A stretch of 64,000 nt of DNA from Aggregicoccus sp. 17bor-14 (GTDB lineage Bacteria > Myxococcota > Myxococcia > Myxococcales > Myxococcaceae): NCBI RefSeq assembly GCF_009659535.1, contig NZ_VJZZ01000001.1:511424-575423 (forward strand). The letters are read 5' to 3'. A program made the translations under genes and the position numbers. Every line of letters begins with the position of its first letter. Position 1 is the first letter of the stretch. Positions 26,006-37,171 of this stretch are shown here, in pieces. A model generated the notes under the pieces. It had not been told where the DNA came from, did no database searches, and saw only the letters and a list, made by a program, of their open reading frames with translations.

Positions 26006-27846
26006 CGGCCGTTCCCCAGCCGCTGCACCACGCCGCGGAACAGGTTCACCGCGCGCGCCACCTGCTCGAGCGACTGGTGCAGCGCGCCCAGGTCCGTTCC
26101 GCCCAGCGCCGTGCGCGCGCTCGCCGCGGTGTGCTCGGCCTTGGCGAGCGCGTCCTGGCCGAAGTCCGTGCCCTGGGTGAGCTCGCGCACGCGCGGCAGC
26201 AGCTGGGTGAGCTCGCGCAGCGCCTGGTCCAGCTCGGCGCGCTTCGCACGCACCTCCTCGGAGGCGCGCGCCTCCATGAGGTAGTCGCGCTGCTCCTCCA
26301 TGATCCGCTGCAGCTCGTCCTGGGTGAGGCCGCCCGAGGCGGTGACGGTGATCGACTGGCGCTGGTTGGTCTCGGTGTCGCGCGCGGACACGGAGACGAT
26401 GCCCTCGGCGTTGATGTCGAAGGCGACCTCGATCTCCACCTCTCCACGCGGCGCCTGGCGCAGGCCCGAGAGGATGAACTCGCCCAGCAGCTCGTTCTCG
26501 TGCGCGAGCTCCTTCTCTCCCTGCAGCACCATGATCTTCACGGTGCTCTGGTAGTCCTTGGAAGTGTGGAACAGCTCCGTGGTGGAGGTGGGCACGGTGG
26601 TGTTGCGCGGGATGAGGCGGCGCACGTAGCCGCCCGCGATGGCCACGCCCAGCGACTGCGGCGTCACGTCCAGCAGGAGGATCTCCCCCTCCTGGGCGAC
26701 GAGCGCGTGCGCCTGGATGCCGGCTCCCAGCGCTACCACCTCCTCGGGGTGCACCCCCTTGCAGGGCTCGCGCTTGAAGTGGCGCTTCACCTCCTCGGCG
26801 ATGCGCGGCATGCGCGTCATGCCGCCCACGAGGATGATCTCCTTCAGCTCGGAGACGCGCACCTTGGCGTCCTGCAGCACCTCGTCCGCGAGGGTGAGCG
26901 TGCGCTGGATGAGATCGTGGGTGAGCTCCTCGAGCTTGTCGCGCGTGAGCACGGTCTGCAGGTGCATCGCGGCGCCGCCCCCGGGCGGCGTGCAGATGAA
27001 GGGCAGGTTGATCTGCGCCTCGCGCGCGCTGGAGAGCTCCACCTTGGCGCGCTCGGCGGCGTCCCGCAGCCGCTGCAGCGCCATGCGATCCTTGCGCAGG
27101 TCCAGCCCGTGCTCCTTGGCGAAGCCGAACACGAGCCACTCGATGATGCGGTTGTCCCAGTCCTCGCCGCCGAGGAAGGAGTCGCCGCCGGTCGCCACCA
27201 CGTCGAAGACGTCGTTGCCCACCTCCATCACGCTCACGTCGAAGGTGCCGCCGCCCAGGTCGAAGACGGCGATCTTCCCGCGCACGCTCTTGCCGAAGCC
27301 GTAGGCGAGCGCCGCGGCGGTGGGCTCGTTGAGGATGCGCAGCACGTCCAGCCCGGCGATGCGGCCCGCGTCCTTGGTGGCCTGGCGCTGGCCGTCGTTG
27401 AAGTAGGCCGGCACGGTGATGATCGCCTTGGTGACCGCGCGCCCGAAGTGCGCCTCCGCGTCCGCCTTCAGCTCGCCGAGCAGCTGCGCGGAGATCTCCG
27501 GCAGGGACACGTCCCGCCCGCCCAGGCGCACGCGCACGTCGTCGTGCTCGCCGCACACCACCTGGTAGGGCAGCACCTTGAGCGCGTCCTGGACCTGGGG
27601 GCTCGAGAACTTGCGCCCGATGAGCCGCTTGGACGCGGACACCGTCTCCTGCGGGTTGGTGATGGCCTGGCGCTTGGCGATCTGCCCCACGAGCCGCTTG
27701 CCGTTCTTGGCCACCGCCACCACGGACGGGGTGAGGTTCTGCCCCGTCCGGTTCTTGATGACCACCGGCTGACCGCCCTGCACGGTGGCCACCACGCTGT
27801 TGGTGGTCCCCAGGTCGATGCCGATCACCGGTTCACGCTCTGCCAT
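26002..27846 (-). CDS. Hsp70/DnaK-family chaperone
   Basis: 614-residue Hsp70. The ATPase signatures [26 protein letters not shown] and [12 protein letters not shown] are complete, and the substrate domain begins with [19 protein letters not shown]. The end is a shorter helical lid without the EEVD-like or DnaK-type acidic tail. It is probably a second, specialised DnaK rather than the main one: it lacks grpE next to it and is placed between a DnaJ-TPR gene (31 bp upstream) and a TPR gene (overlapping). M. xanthus carries several DnaK paralogues linked to motility or development (for example SglK, StkA); which one this matches I cannot say. Confidence 0.93.
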   Translation of the reverse strand: MAEREPVIGIDLGTTNSVVATVQGGQPVVIKNRTGQNLTPSVVAVAKNGKRLVGQIAKRQAITNPQETVSASKRLIGRKFSSPQVQDALKVLPYQVVCGEHDDVRVRLGGRDVSLPEISAQLLGELKADAEAHFGRAVTKAIITVPAYFNDGQRQATKDAGRIAGLDVLRILNEPTAAALAYGFGKSVRGKIAVFDLGGGTFDVSVMEVGNDVFDVVATGGDSFLGGEDWDNRIIEWLVFGFAKEHGLDLRKDRMALQRLRDAAERAKVELSSAREAQINLPFICTPPGGGAAMHLQTVLTRDKLEELTHDLIQRTLTLADEVLQDAKVRVSELKEIILVGGMTRMPRIAEEVKRHFKREPCKGVHPEEVVALGAGIQAHALVAQEGEILLLDVTPQSLGVAIAGGYVRRLIPRNTTVPTSTTELFHTSKDYQSTVKIMVLQGEKELAHENELLGEFILSGLRQAPRGEVEIEVAFDINAEGIVSVSARDTETNQRQSITVTASGGLTQDELQRIMEEQRDYLMEARASEEVRAKRAELDQALRELTQLLPRVRELTQGTDFGQDALAKAEHTAASARTALGGTDLGALHQSLEQVARAVNLFRGVVQRLGNGR

Positions 27847-27877
27847 ACACCCCCCACTCTACGCCCAAACGCCGAGG

Positions 27878-29074
27878 CTAGAACGGCCAGCGCAGCTTCT
27901 TGAGCTGCGCCTTGGCCTCGGCGTGCTGGGGCTCCAGCGCAAGTACCTCTTCGAGGTGCTTCTTCGCCAGCTTCTTCGCCCCGGACTCCAGGTGCACCTG
28001 GGCGAGCAGCAGGTGGTAGGCGGCGCGGCGCGGCTGCAGCTCCACGGCGCGCAGGGCGAGCACGCGCACCTCCTTCGCGTCCAGCCCCGCGCTGCGGCCC
28101 ACGCTCGCGGCACGGAAGGCCGCCTCGGCGTTGCCTACATCCAGGGTGGCGGCGAGCCGCAGCGCGGCCAGCGCCCCCTGCAGGTCTCCGGAGCGCTCCA
28201 GCTCCTTGCCGCGGGCGAGCTCGCGCTCGGCGCGCAGCGCCTCGTGGCGCCTGCGCGTCTCGGCGAGCAGCAGCGCGGCCTCGGCGTTCTGCGCATCCAC
28301 CGCCGTCACCTGGTTCAGCTCGGCGAAGGCCTGCTCGTACGCGCCGCGCTCGAGCGCGGCGCGCGCGCGGGCGAGCAGCTCGTTGAGGCGCTGGGTGCGC
28401 GCGAGGTAGGGGTGGCGCGCGAGGCGCGCGCGGCGCTCGGCGCTGCGCTCGGCCTCGGCGGGGTCGAAGGGGGCCGGCGTCGGGGCGGCCGGCGCGGCGA
28501 GCTCCGGGTGCGCCTTGAGGTAGGCGGCGCGCTTGTCCGGCTGGGTGAGCACCGCCTGCGCCTCGCTGAGGCGGCGGAAGATGCGCTCGATGCGCGCGCG
28601 GAAGCTGCCCAGGTTCTTGCCGTAGAAGCGGTCCGGGTGGAAGCGCCGGCTCGCCTCGTAGTAGGCGGCCTTGACGTCCGCGGCGCTCGCCCCGGGCGCG
28701 AGCCCCAGCACGGAGAAGTGATCGTGCTGATCCAGCGCGCGGTCCAGCGCGAGGATCTCCTGCTTGCGCGCCGGCTCGAGCTCCACCTCCTCGGCGAGGC
28801 CCGCGTCCACCGGCTGCGCCGCGGCCTGCGGCATGCTCACGCGGGCGGGCACCAGCGCCCCCTTGGCCCTCAGCGCGAGCAGCACCGCGATGGCGCGCGG
28901 CTCGGGCAGCCCCGAGCGCGCGAGCACCGCGTCGATGCGCGCCGCGCGACCCACCAGGGCGAGCAGTGCGCACTCCTCGGGGTTCAGGCGCAGCGCCACC
29001 GGGTCCACCCCCGGCGCCGCCGCGACGTGGTCGGTCCGGGTCCCCAGGCCGACGATGGTGTGTGACTCGCTCAA
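27878..29074 (-). CDS. J-domain protein with TPR region
   Basis: 398 residues. An N-terminal regulatory-looking part ([27 protein letters not shown], then a helix-turn-helix-like LAL run) is followed by a J domain at about 125-195 with the HPD of [14 protein letters not shown]. The C-terminal half is TPR-like ([36 protein letters not shown] and further repeats). It is the obvious partner of the DnaK encoded next. The start is TTG at 29074; an in-frame TAG lies 33 bases further up and no ATG or GTG lies between, so TTG is the only candidate near the N-terminus. Confidence 0.88.
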   Translation of the reverse strand: MSESHTIVGLGTRTDHVAAAPGVDPVALRLNPEECALLALVGRAARIDAVLARSGLPEPRAIAVLLALRAKGALVPARVSMPQAAAQPVDAGLAEEVELEPARKQEILALDRALDQHDHFSVLGLAPGASAADVKAAYYEASRRFHPDRFYGKNLGSFRARIERIFRRLSEAQAVLTQPDKRAAYLKAHPELAAPAAPTPAPFDPAEAERSAERRARLARHPYLARTQRLNELLARARAALERGAYEQAFAELNQVTAVDAQNAEAALLLAETRRRHEALRAERELARGKELERSGDLQGALAALRLAATLDVGNAEAAFRAASVGRSAGLDAKEVRVLALRAVELQPRRAAYHLLLAQVHLESGAKKLAKKHLEEVLALEPQHAEAKAQLKKLRWPF

Positions 29075-29149
29075 GGTAGGAAGGTGTGGGTGCGGCGACT
29101 GTCCAGACTAGGACTCCCGGTCTTCCACGTCAAACGAGCGCGGGCCGCT

Positions 29150-30397
29150 TCAGGCCGTGAGGACGCGCTCGAGGATCGCGAGCCCCTCGTCCAGCTCCTC
29201 GCGCGTGACGATGTACGCGGGGGCGAAGCGCACGGTTTTCTCCCCCGCGGCGTTCACCAGCAGGCCCGCCTCGCGGCAGCGGCCGATGAGGGGCGCCACG
29301 TCCTGCGCGAGCTCCACGCCCATGAGCAGGCCGCGGCCGCGCACGTCCTTCACCAGCTGCGGGTGGCGCTGCTGCAGCGCGCGCGCGCGGGAGAGGAAGT
29401 ACTCGCCCTTGGCGCTCACCTCCTCGAGCATCTTCGGGTCCATCACCTTGCGGAACACCACGTTGGCCACCGCGCACGCGAGCAGGTTGCCGCCGAAGGT
29501 GGAGCCGTGGGTGCCGGGCACGAGCGCCTTGCCCAGCTCCTCGGTGCAGAGCATGGCGCCGATGGGGATGCCGTTGCCCAGGCTCTTGGCCATGCTCACC
29601 GCGTCCGGGCGGATGCCCTCGTGCTGGAAGGCGAAGGGCTTGCCGGTGCGGCCCATGCCAGTCTGGATCTCGTCCACCAGCAGGAGCAGCCCCTTCTCGT
29701 CACACAGCGCGCGCAGCGCCTTGAGGAAGCCTGCGGGCGCCGAGCGCACCCCACCCTCGCCCTGGATGGGCTCCACGAGGATCGCGGCAGTGGCGGGCGA
29801 GAGCGCGGCCTTCACCGCCTCCAGGTCGCCATAGGGCACGTGGCGGAAGCCCGGCGGCAGGGGCTCGAAGCCCTTCTGGTACTTCGTCTGGCCGGTGGCC
29901 GTGACGGTGGCCAGGGTGCGGCCGTGGAAGGAGTTCTCGAAGGTGAGGACCTCGAAGCGCTCCGGCTGGCCGCGGTCCTTCATCGCCTTGCGCGCGAGCT
30001 TGAGCAGCGCCTCGTTCGCCTCCGCGCCCGAGTTGCAGAAGAAGGCGCGCTCGAGGCCGCTGGCTTTCGTGAGCTGCTCGGCGAGCGCGATGGACGGCTC
30101 GCTGTAGAAGACGTTGGACACGTGCCACAGCTTGTCCGCCTGCGCCTTGAGCGCCGCGACCGCCTCCGGGTGGCAGTGGCCGAGCGCGCAGGTGGCGATG
30201 CCGCCCAGCAGGTCCAGGTACGCCTTGCCCTCGGCGTCCCACACGCGGCTGCCCTGCCCGCGCTCCAGCACGATGGGCTGCTGCTTGTAGTTGCCCAGCA
30301 GGTGGGCCTTCGCCTTGTCCATCCAGCGCTGGCTGGTGGCGGACGAGGGATCGGCGACGGCGGAGTGGGTGGGGGCGGGCGTGAGAGGCGAGGACAC
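29150..30397 (-). CDS. argD: Acetylornithine / class III aminotransferase
   Basis: 415-residue fold-type I PLP enzyme. Typical ArgD blocks are YLDLLGGIATCALGHCHP, SNVFYSEPSIALAEQL, FFCNSGAEANEALLKLARK, SFHGRTLATVTATGQTKYQ, EPIQGEGGVRSAP, DEIQTGMGRTG and the PLP lysine in SMAKSLGNGIPIGA, then HGSTFGGNLLACA. The likely reaction is transfer of an amino group from N-acetylornithine to 2-oxoglutarate; related omega-amino acid substrates cannot be excluded. GTG at 30397 has AGGAG nine bases upstream. It lies between hslU (52 bp) and the DnaJ-TPR gene on the same strand, with no other arginine gene near. Confidence 0.9.
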   Translation of the reverse strand: MSSPLTPAPTHSAVADPSSATSQRWMDKAKAHLLGNYKQQPIVLERGQGSRVWDAEGKAYLDLLGGIATCALGHCHPEAVAALKAQADKLWHVSNVFYSEPSIALAEQLTKASGLERAFFCNSGAEANEALLKLARKAMKDRGQPERFEVLTFENSFHGRTLATVTATGQTKYQKGFEPLPPGFRHVPYGDLEAVKAALSPATAAILVEPIQGEGGVRSAPAGFLKALRALCDEKGLLLLVDEIQTGMGRTGKPFAFQHEGIRPDAVSMAKSLGNGIPIGAMLCTEELGKALVPGTHGSTFGGNLLACAVANVVFRKVMDPKMLEEVSAKGEYFLSRARALQQRHPQLVKDVRGRGLLMGVELAQDVAPLIGRCREAGLLVNAAGEKTVRFAPAYIVTREELDEGLAILERVLTA

Positions 30398-30449
30398 GGC
30401 GTGAGCTCCTGGGCGTTGAAACCGGTTCGCAGCGGGTGCGGAGGGGACC

Positions 30450-31847
<1,398 letters not shown>

Positions 31848-31850
31848 GGC

Positions 31851-32369
31851 CTAGAGCTCCTCGAAGCTGACGTTCGCGTTGGTGTAGATGTCGATGTCCG
31901 CGGCGATGCCCATGGCGGCCTGGGCCACCTCGCGCGCGGGCAGCTGGGTGTGCTCCATCAGCGCGCGCGCGGCCGCGAGCGCGTAGTGCCCGCCGCTGCC
32001 CACCGCGGCGATGCCGTGGTCCGGCTCCACCACGTCCCCGCTGCCGGAGAGGATGAAGGTCTTCTCCCGGTCCGCCACCACCAGGAGCGCCTCGAGCCTT
32101 CGCAGGAAGCGGTCCGTGCGCCAGTCCTTGCCCAGCTCGACGCAGGCGCGCGCCATGTTCTTCTGGTGCTCCTTGAGCTTTCCCTCGAAGCGGTCGAAGA
32201 GCGTGAACGCGTCCGCGGTGCCGCCGGCGAAACCTGCGATGACGGAGCCGTCCCCCAGCCGGCGCACCTTGCGCGCCGAGTTCTTCATCACCGTCTTGTC
32301 GAGGCTCACCTGGCCGTCGCCCGCGATGACGACCTTGGCGCCGCGGCGCACGCAGAGGATGGTGGTCAT
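31851..32369 (-). CDS. hslV: HslV, proteolytic subunit of the HslUV protease
   Basis: Proteasome-type Thr protease, 172 residues as I call it. After removal of Met the N-terminal Thr2 in [29 protein letters not shown] is the nucleophile, which decides the start at 32369; an in-frame start farther upstream would bury it. [29 protein letters not shown] is the conserved late block. hslU follows after three bases. The upstream gene is xerC, 117 bp away. Confidence 0.97.
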   Translation of the reverse strand: MTTILCVRRGAKVVIAGDGQVSLDKTVMKNSARKVRRLGDGSVIAGFAGGTADAFTLFDRFEGKLKEHQKNMARACVELGKDWRTDRFLRRLEALLVVADREKTFILSGSGDVVEPDHGIAAVGSGGHYALAAARALMEHTQLPAREVAQAAMGIAADIDIYTNANVSFEEL

Positions 32370-32486
32370 GCGCCCGGGTGTAACAAGGCGCACGGAGGGT
32401 TTCCAAGGATTGCCGCAGCCCCTGTACAGCGGGGCACCCTCCCCTGCGTCCCCTCGGCCGCTCGGAGAGCTCAGACCCTCAGGGCC

Positions 32487-33392
32487 TCAGGCCCGGGGAT
32501 GGGCCTTGTCGTAGACGGCCTGCAGCTGATCCCAGCTCACGTGGGTGTAGCGCTGGGTGGTGGAGAGGCTCGCGTGGCCGAGCAGCTCCTGGATGCTGCG
32601 CACGTCCGCGCCGCCGCCCAAGAGGTGCGTGGCGAAGGAGTGGCGCAGCGCGTGCGGGCTCACCTTGCGCGTGAGCGCGCACTGCACCACGTAGGTGTCC
32701 AGGTGGCGCGCGATGCTGCGGGGCGTGAGCCGGCCGCCGCGGAAGTTGAGGAACAGCGCGTCCGGGTCCTGCTTCGCGTGCGGGGTCGCGAGCAGCTCGC
32801 CGCGCCGCTGCAGGTAGGCCTCGAGCGCGCGGATGCTCTTCGCGTTCACCGGGCAGATGCGCTCCTTGCTGCCCTTGCCCATCACCCGCACGAGGCGCCC
32901 GCTGCGGTCCACGTCCAGCAGGTCCAGGCCGCACAGCTCGCTGATGCGCAGGCCGCCGCCGTAGAGGATCTCCAGGATGGCGCGGTCGCGCAGGCCCAGC
33001 ACCGTCTTCTGGCTGGGCACCTCCAGGATGGCGAACACCTCGTCCACCGGCAGCACCTTGGGCAGGGCCTTGGGCAGCTTGGGGCTCTTCACCAGCTTGG
33101 CGGGGCTCGCGGGCAGCAGCTTCTGGCGCACGAGGAAGCGGTAGAAGCTCTTGATGCTCGCCAGGTGGCGCGCGCGGCTCGCCGGGGCGAGGTCCACCGA
33201 GAGCGTGCCGAGGTAGCCGCGGATGGCCGCGTGCGAGCCCGCGAGCAGGCTCGAGCCCATGCGCTCGGTGAGGTAGCGCTCGTAGTCCTGCAGGTCCAGC
33301 AGGTAGTTGCGCACGGTGTGCGCGGAGGCGCCCTGCTGGTCCTCCAGGTGCGCGCGGAACTTCTGCAAGAGCGGCGAGAGCGCCTCGTTCAT
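32487..33392 (-). CDS. xerC: Tyrosine recombinase XerC/XerD type
   Basis: 301-residue recombinase. The N-terminal SAM-like domain (FRAHLEDQQGASAHTVRNYLLDLQDYERYL) is followed by the catalytic domain with Arg149 (GGGLRISEL), Lys173 (MGKGSKER), His247 and Arg250 (SPHALRHSFATHLL), His273 (LLGHASLST) and Tyr282 (QRYTHV). All six catalytic residues are present. It would resolve chromosome dimers at dif with a partner. Its place between trmFO and hslV matches the chromosomal xerC (codV) of Bacillus, which argues for a housekeeping role and against a phage integrase. Confidence 0.93.
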   Translation of the reverse strand: MNEALSPLLQKFRAHLEDQQGASAHTVRNYLLDLQDYERYLTERMGSSLLAGSHAAIRGYLGTLSVDLAPASRARHLASIKSFYRFLVRQKLLPASPAKLVKSPKLPKALPKVLPVDEVFAILEVPSQKTVLGLRDRAILEILYGGGLRISELCGLDLLDVDRSGRLVRVMGKGSKERICPVNAKSIRALEAYLQRRGELLATPHAKQDPDALFLNFRGGRLTPRSIARHLDTYVVQCALTRKVSPHALRHSFATHLLGGGADVRSIQELLGHASLSTTQRYTHVSWDQLQAVYDKAHPRA

Positions 33393-33435
33393 CGTGCGCG
33401 CGAGCTTAGGGAGTGCGGGCGCGCGCGCAAGAAAC

Positions 33436-35109
33436 TCACGGTACGTCCCCGGCCGCGTACACGCCGGGCGTCTGGCCGTGGTCCACCACGTAGACCACCC
33501 GCCCGCCGTCCTCGCCCACGAAGAAGGCGGGCAGCTGCACCCCCTGGTCGAGCGTGCGCTGCTTGCCGGACTCGAGGTTGAGCACCGCGAGGTCGAAGCG
33601 GTTCGCCTCCATGCGCGCGTAGCTCACCAGCGCGCGCCGGCCGTCCTCGCTCAGCTCGTAGGTGTAGATGCCGTCCGCGAGCTTGCGCGCCGCCGGGGTG
33701 GTGCCCACGTCCGCGGCCGCTGCGCCCGCCTGCGGCGCTGCGGCCTGCGCCGCCTCGGCCGGGACCTCGAGCAGATCGCAGGAGCGGCCCTGGCGGATGC
33801 AGTTGGTACGGAACACCAGCGACTCGCCCTTCGTCGAGAAGCCGTAGCCGAAGACGCCGCTCTGGGCGCGGGCGGCCTTCTCCTCCCCCAGCGCGTAGGT
33901 GAACAGGTCCACCGAGTACACCGGCTTGGTCACGCGCGAGAGGAAGGCGAGGCGCTTGCCGTCCGGGCTGAAGCGGTAGTTGGGCACCCGGAAGCCGAGC
34001 TTCTTCGGCTCACCGTCCGGCAGCTGCGCGAGCGTGAGCGTGCCCACGCCGCCCGGCTCCGGCGGCGGCACGAACCGGGCGAGGAAGGCCACCGCGCGCG
34101 AGTCCGGCGAGAAGGTGATGTTCTCCACGCGCTCGCCCAGCGTGCGGCCCGGAGCGCCCGAGGCCGGGCCCACCACGACGCTGCCGGACTCCTGCGGGGA
34201 CTTGCCGTTCTCCGTGCGCGCGAGCCACTTCCCGTCCGGACTGAAGAGGAAGCGGTGGGTGCCGCCCGCGATCCGCTTGGGCTGGAGCTCGGGGAAGCCG
34301 GCCACGTAGAGATCGTAGAGGCTGGAGCCGTCCGTGCTGCGCACCTGGAAGGCCACGTGCTTCGAGTCGGAGGCGACGGTGAAGTTGCCCACCTGGGTCC
34401 CGAGCTTGTGCGGGGCCGTGGGCTTCGCGGTGGACACCACCTCGAGGCCGCCGCCCGCGGTGAGGCGGCGCGTGTAGAGCAGCCACTGCCCATCCGGGCT
34501 GAAGTCCGCGGTGGCCACGTCGCGCGCGACCTCCTGGAAGGGGCCGGCCGGCAGCGCTCCCACCTTGAGCACCCCCTCCTCCACGAAGGCGAGGTGCTTC
34601 GAGTCCCGGCTGGGCAGCAGGTAGGTGACGCCGCGGCCCACGCGCTGGGGCGCTGCGTCCTGGTCCTGCAGCGCGAGCACGTTCAGGTCCCCGGACTGCC
34701 CCGCCGGGCTGTAGCCGGTGAGGTAGAGCAGGTAGTGGCTGTCCGGCGTGAAGAGCATCCCGCCCGGCACGTTGCTCACGCCGTCGCCGAGCGCGCGCGG
34801 CTCGGCGCCGCCCGCGGTGGACACCACCCGCGCGCTGCCCAGGCGCATCTGGGGCGGGATTCCGTCCAGCGCCGGCTTCTTCGCCTGCACCAGGTACACC
34901 GCCCAGCGGCGGTCCGGGCTGAGGCGCAGGTCCTGCGCGTTGCCTGCGGCCAGCAGCGTTCCTTCGGGTGCGGCGGCGCCGCCGGGGGCCGCGGGAGCGG
35001 CCGGGGCCGGCGCCTTCGCCTCCTCGTGGCCGCGCTTGCAGCCTGCGCCCAGCGCGACGAGCACCGAGGACAGGACCACGACCTGGACCGACACCGACCG
35101 CACCGCCAT
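33436..35109 (-). CDS. TolB-like WD/PD40 beta-propeller lipoprotein
   Basis: 557 residues. Signal peptide with lipobox ALGAGC (Cys24), then an Ala/Pro linker of about 25 residues. The rest is a TolB/WD40-like propeller with repeated DSKxxAF, FSPDGxWL and SPDSRAVAF strands (LSPDRRWAVYL, FTPDSHYLLYL, FSPDGQWLLYT, FSPDGKWLAR, FSPDSRAVAFLA, FSPDGKRLAFLS). It starts within the trmFO stop (TGATG), so it is translationally coupled. Its function is unknown; a periplasmic scaffold or sensor is plausible. Insertion of such a gene between trmFO and xerC is unlike the Firmicute order. Confidence 0.88.
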   Translation of the reverse strand: MAVRSVSVQVVVLSSVLVALGAGCKRGHEEAKAPAPAAPAAPGGAAAPEGTLLAAGNAQDLRLSPDRRWAVYLVQAKKPALDGIPPQMRLGSARVVSTAGGAEPRALGDGVSNVPGGMLFTPDSHYLLYLTGYSPAGQSGDLNVLALQDQDAAPQRVGRGVTYLLPSRDSKHLAFVEEGVLKVGALPAGPFQEVARDVATADFSPDGQWLLYTRRLTAGGGLEVVSTAKPTAPHKLGTQVGNFTVASDSKHVAFQVRSTDGSSLYDLYVAGFPELQPKRIAGGTHRFLFSPDGKWLARTENGKSPQESGSVVVGPASGAPGRTLGERVENITFSPDSRAVAFLARFVPPPEPGGVGTLTLAQLPDGEPKKLGFRVPNYRFSPDGKRLAFLSRVTKPVYSVDLFTYALGEEKAARAQSGVFGYGFSTKGESLVFRTNCIRQGRSCDLLEVPAEAAQAAAPQAGAAAADVGTTPAARKLADGIYTYELSEDGRRALVSYARMEANRFDLAVLNLESGKQRTLDQGVQLPAFFVGEDGGRVVYVVDHGQTPGVYAAGDVP

Positions 35110-36467
35110 CACGCGCTCCTCTGCAGGGGTTGAGGCGCGGGGACCGTGGAGAGCCAGGCCTGCAGGTCCGCCTGCGCGCGCGCAGCGTAGCGCGAGCGCT
35201 TCTCCGCCTTCTTCACCCTTCCGGGCAGCGGCGGGAAGAGGCCGAAGATGACGTTGGAAGGTTGATAGTTGTAGTCCGGCGGGTGCGCCTCGCCGGTGAC
35301 GTGCCGGTAGAGCGAGCCCAGGGCGGTGGTGGCCGGGGGCGGCACGAACTCGCGGCCGGTGAGGCGCGCGTGCACCGCGAGCGCGGTGAGCAGGCCGCAG
35401 GCGGCGCTCTCCACGTAGCCCTCCACGCCGGTGATCTGCCCCGCGAAGAAGAGGCGGCGCTCGGCCTTGAGCGAGAGGTCGCGCTCGAGCAGGCGCGGCG
35501 CGTCGATGAAGGTGTTGCGGTGGATCTGCCCCATGCGCAGGAACTCCGCGTTCGCGAGCCCCGGGATGGCGCTGAAGATGCGCTTCTGCTCGCCCCAGGT
35601 GAGGCGCGTCTGGAAGCCCACCATGTTCCAGCTGGTGCCGGCGCGGTCCTCCATGCGCAGCTGCACCACGGCGTACGGCGCCTGGCCGGTGCGCGGGTCC
35701 ATGAGCCCCACCGGCTTCATCGGCCCGAAGGCGAGCGTGTCGGGCCCGCGCTCCGCCATCACCTCGATGGGCAGGCACCCCTCGAAGTAGCGCGGCTCCT
35801 CGAAGGCGTGCGGCACCACCTTCTGGCCCGTGCGGATGGCCTCGACGAAGGCGTAGTACTCCTCGCGGTTCATCGGCAGGTTCAGGTAGTCGTCGCCGTC
35901 CCCCTTGCCGTAGCGGCTCTGGCGAAACGCGATGCCCTGGTCGATGGAGTCCCCGGAGACGATGGGGGCGATGGAGTCGTAGAAATAGAGCTTCTGGCCC
36001 ACGTAGCGCTCGAGCTCGCGGGTGAGCGCGTCGCTGGTGAGCGGCCCGGTGGCGATGACCACGGGCCCCTCGGGGAGCCGCTCCACCTCGCCCGGCTGCA
36101 GCTGGACGGCCCCGTGCACGGCCCCGGTGACGGCGGCGCTGAAGGCCTCGCGGTCCACGGCGAGCGCGTCTCCGGCCGGCACCCGGTGCGCGTCCGCGCA
36201 GCCCAGGATGAGCGACTGCAGCTTCCGCAGCTCCTGGTGCAGCAGCCCCACGGCGCTCTCCGGGTTGTCCGAGCGCAGGGAGTTGGAGCACACCAGCTCC
36301 GCGAGCCCGTCCAGCTTGTGCGCCGGCGAGCGCTTCTGGGGCTTCATCTCGCACAGCGTCACCGGCACCCCGCGCCGCGCCAGCTGCCACGCGCACTCGC
36401 TGCCCGCGAGCCCGCCGCCGATCACCGTCACCCGCTGACTCGACTCACTCGACACCGTGTCCGCCAT
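35109..36467 (-). CDS. trmFO: Folate/FAD-dependent tRNA(m5U54) methyltransferase TrmFO
   Basis: Methylates U54 of tRNA using methylene-THF and FADH2. 452 residues. The FAD site is [16 protein letters not shown], followed by the signature [31 protein letters not shown]-like [15 protein letters not shown] and the [12 protein letters not shown] block. The end carries [22 protein letters not shown]. The ATG at 36467 lies just before the FAD strand and has GGGAG upstream. Its product links with the folate genes at the window start only functionally. A hairpin (36490-36511) sits in its 5' leader. Confidence 0.96.
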   Translation of the reverse strand: MADTVSSESSQRVTVIGGGLAGSECAWQLARRGVPVTLCEMKPQKRSPAHKLDGLAELVCSNSLRSDNPESAVGLLHQELRKLQSLILGCADAHRVPAGDALAVDREAFSAAVTGAVHGAVQLQPGEVERLPEGPVVIATGPLTSDALTRELERYVGQKLYFYDSIAPIVSGDSIDQGIAFRQSRYGKGDGDDYLNLPMNREEYYAFVEAIRTGQKVVPHAFEEPRYFEGCLPIEVMAERGPDTLAFGPMKPVGLMDPRTGQAPYAVVQLRMEDRAGTSWNMVGFQTRLTWGEQKRIFSAIPGLANAEFLRMGQIHRNTFIDAPRLLERDLSLKAERRLFFAGQITGVEGYVESAACGLLTALAVHARLTGREFVPPPATTALGSLYRHVTGEAHPPDYNYQPSNVIFGLFPPLPGRVKKAEKRSRYAARAQADLQAWLSTVPAPQPLQRSA

Positions 36468-36750
36468 CGCACGTCTCCCGCCGTCAGAAGCCCGGCAGAA
36501 CAGCGCCGGGCCTTTGCCTGTTAGCAGGAGTGGAGGGCGATTTCTAAGGGCCAGCGAGGCCGGTGGGGACGCGCGTCCCCGCGGCCCCGGAGCCTGCCCG
36601 TCTGCCCTGCGACCTGGCGCCATCCCTGCGTCCCGCCTGTCGGTTTCCCACCCCCACTGTCACACCTAGGTTTGCTCCGTTCCTCGCTCCGGCCCGCGGG
36701 CCCACGCGAGCGCAGTTCACGACGGATTTCGAACCTGGAGCCGCAGGCAC
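36468..36750. promoter_or_regulatory. Divergent promoter region trmFO / DksA-like gene
   Basis: 283 bp with no gene. GCCCGGC (36490-36496) and GCCGGGC (36505-36511) form a 7-bp stem in the trmFO leader. A perfect 12-bp palindrome GGCCCGCGGGCC lies at 36692-36703, about 50 bp before the DksA-like start; such GC palindromes are frequent in this genome, so its meaning is open. No clear -35/-10 pair. Confidence 0.4.
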
Positions 36751-37137
36751 ATGACCCGAACCAAAGACCTCCGCAAGCTGCGTGAGATCCTCCAGCGCCG
36801 CCGCCGCGACATCCTCGAGGCGAGCCTGGGCGTGCACCGCGAGCTGCGGGCCCTGAAGGATCAGGAGCGCGACCCCGAGTACGAGGAGAACGCCCAGTCC
36901 GAGCTCGCCGACTACACGCTGTCCAGCCTCATGGAGACCCAGCGGCGCGAGATCATGCTCATCGACGCGGCGCTGCGCCGCATGGACGAGGGCAGCTTCG
37001 GGCTGTGCGTGGACTGCGACACCGAGATCCCCTTCGAGCGGCTGGAGGCCCTGCCCTTCGCCATCCGCTGCGAGGAGGACGCCACCCGCCACGAGCACGA
37101 GATGCGCGGCGGCCCGATGGCCCTGTACTCGCTGTAG
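36751..37137 (+). CDS. DksA/TraR-family protein with an incomplete zinc site
   Basis: 128 residues. Two long helices (about 5-75) form the coiled coil expected of DksA-type secondary-channel regulators. The zinc-finger part is GLCVDCDTEIPFERLEALPFAIRCEED: Cys86, Cys89 and Cys107 are present but the fourth ligand is Asp110 instead of Cys. His114 and His116 nearby could compensate. The DxxDxA coiled-coil tip of E. coli DksA is not seen. It may bind RNA polymerase or play another role; it is the only plus-strand gene between 25 and 45 kb. Confidence 0.85.
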   Translation: MTRTKDLRKLREILQRRRRDILEASLGVHRELRALKDQERDPEYEENAQSELADYTLSSLMETQRREIMLIDAALRRMDEGSFGLCVDCDTEIPFERLEALPFAIRCEEDATRHEHEMRGGPMALYSL

Positions 37138-37145
37138 AGGAAGTG

Positions 37146-37171
37146 CCGGGAGCGGGCCTAGCCCGCCCCGG
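37146..37171. terminator. Hairpin with the TolQ-like stop codon in its loop
   Basis: An 11-bp stem (37146-37157 with 37161-37171, one bulged A at 37151) closes the 3-nt loop CTA. On the minus strand that loop is the TAG stop codon of the TolQ-like gene. The element lies between two convergent genes and can terminate both. Confidence 0.6.

Noticed and set aside
32487-33392. xerC as a phage or integron integrase
   Set aside because: It lies in a conserved housekeeping order with trmFO and hslVU, and no att repeats or mobile genes are near.
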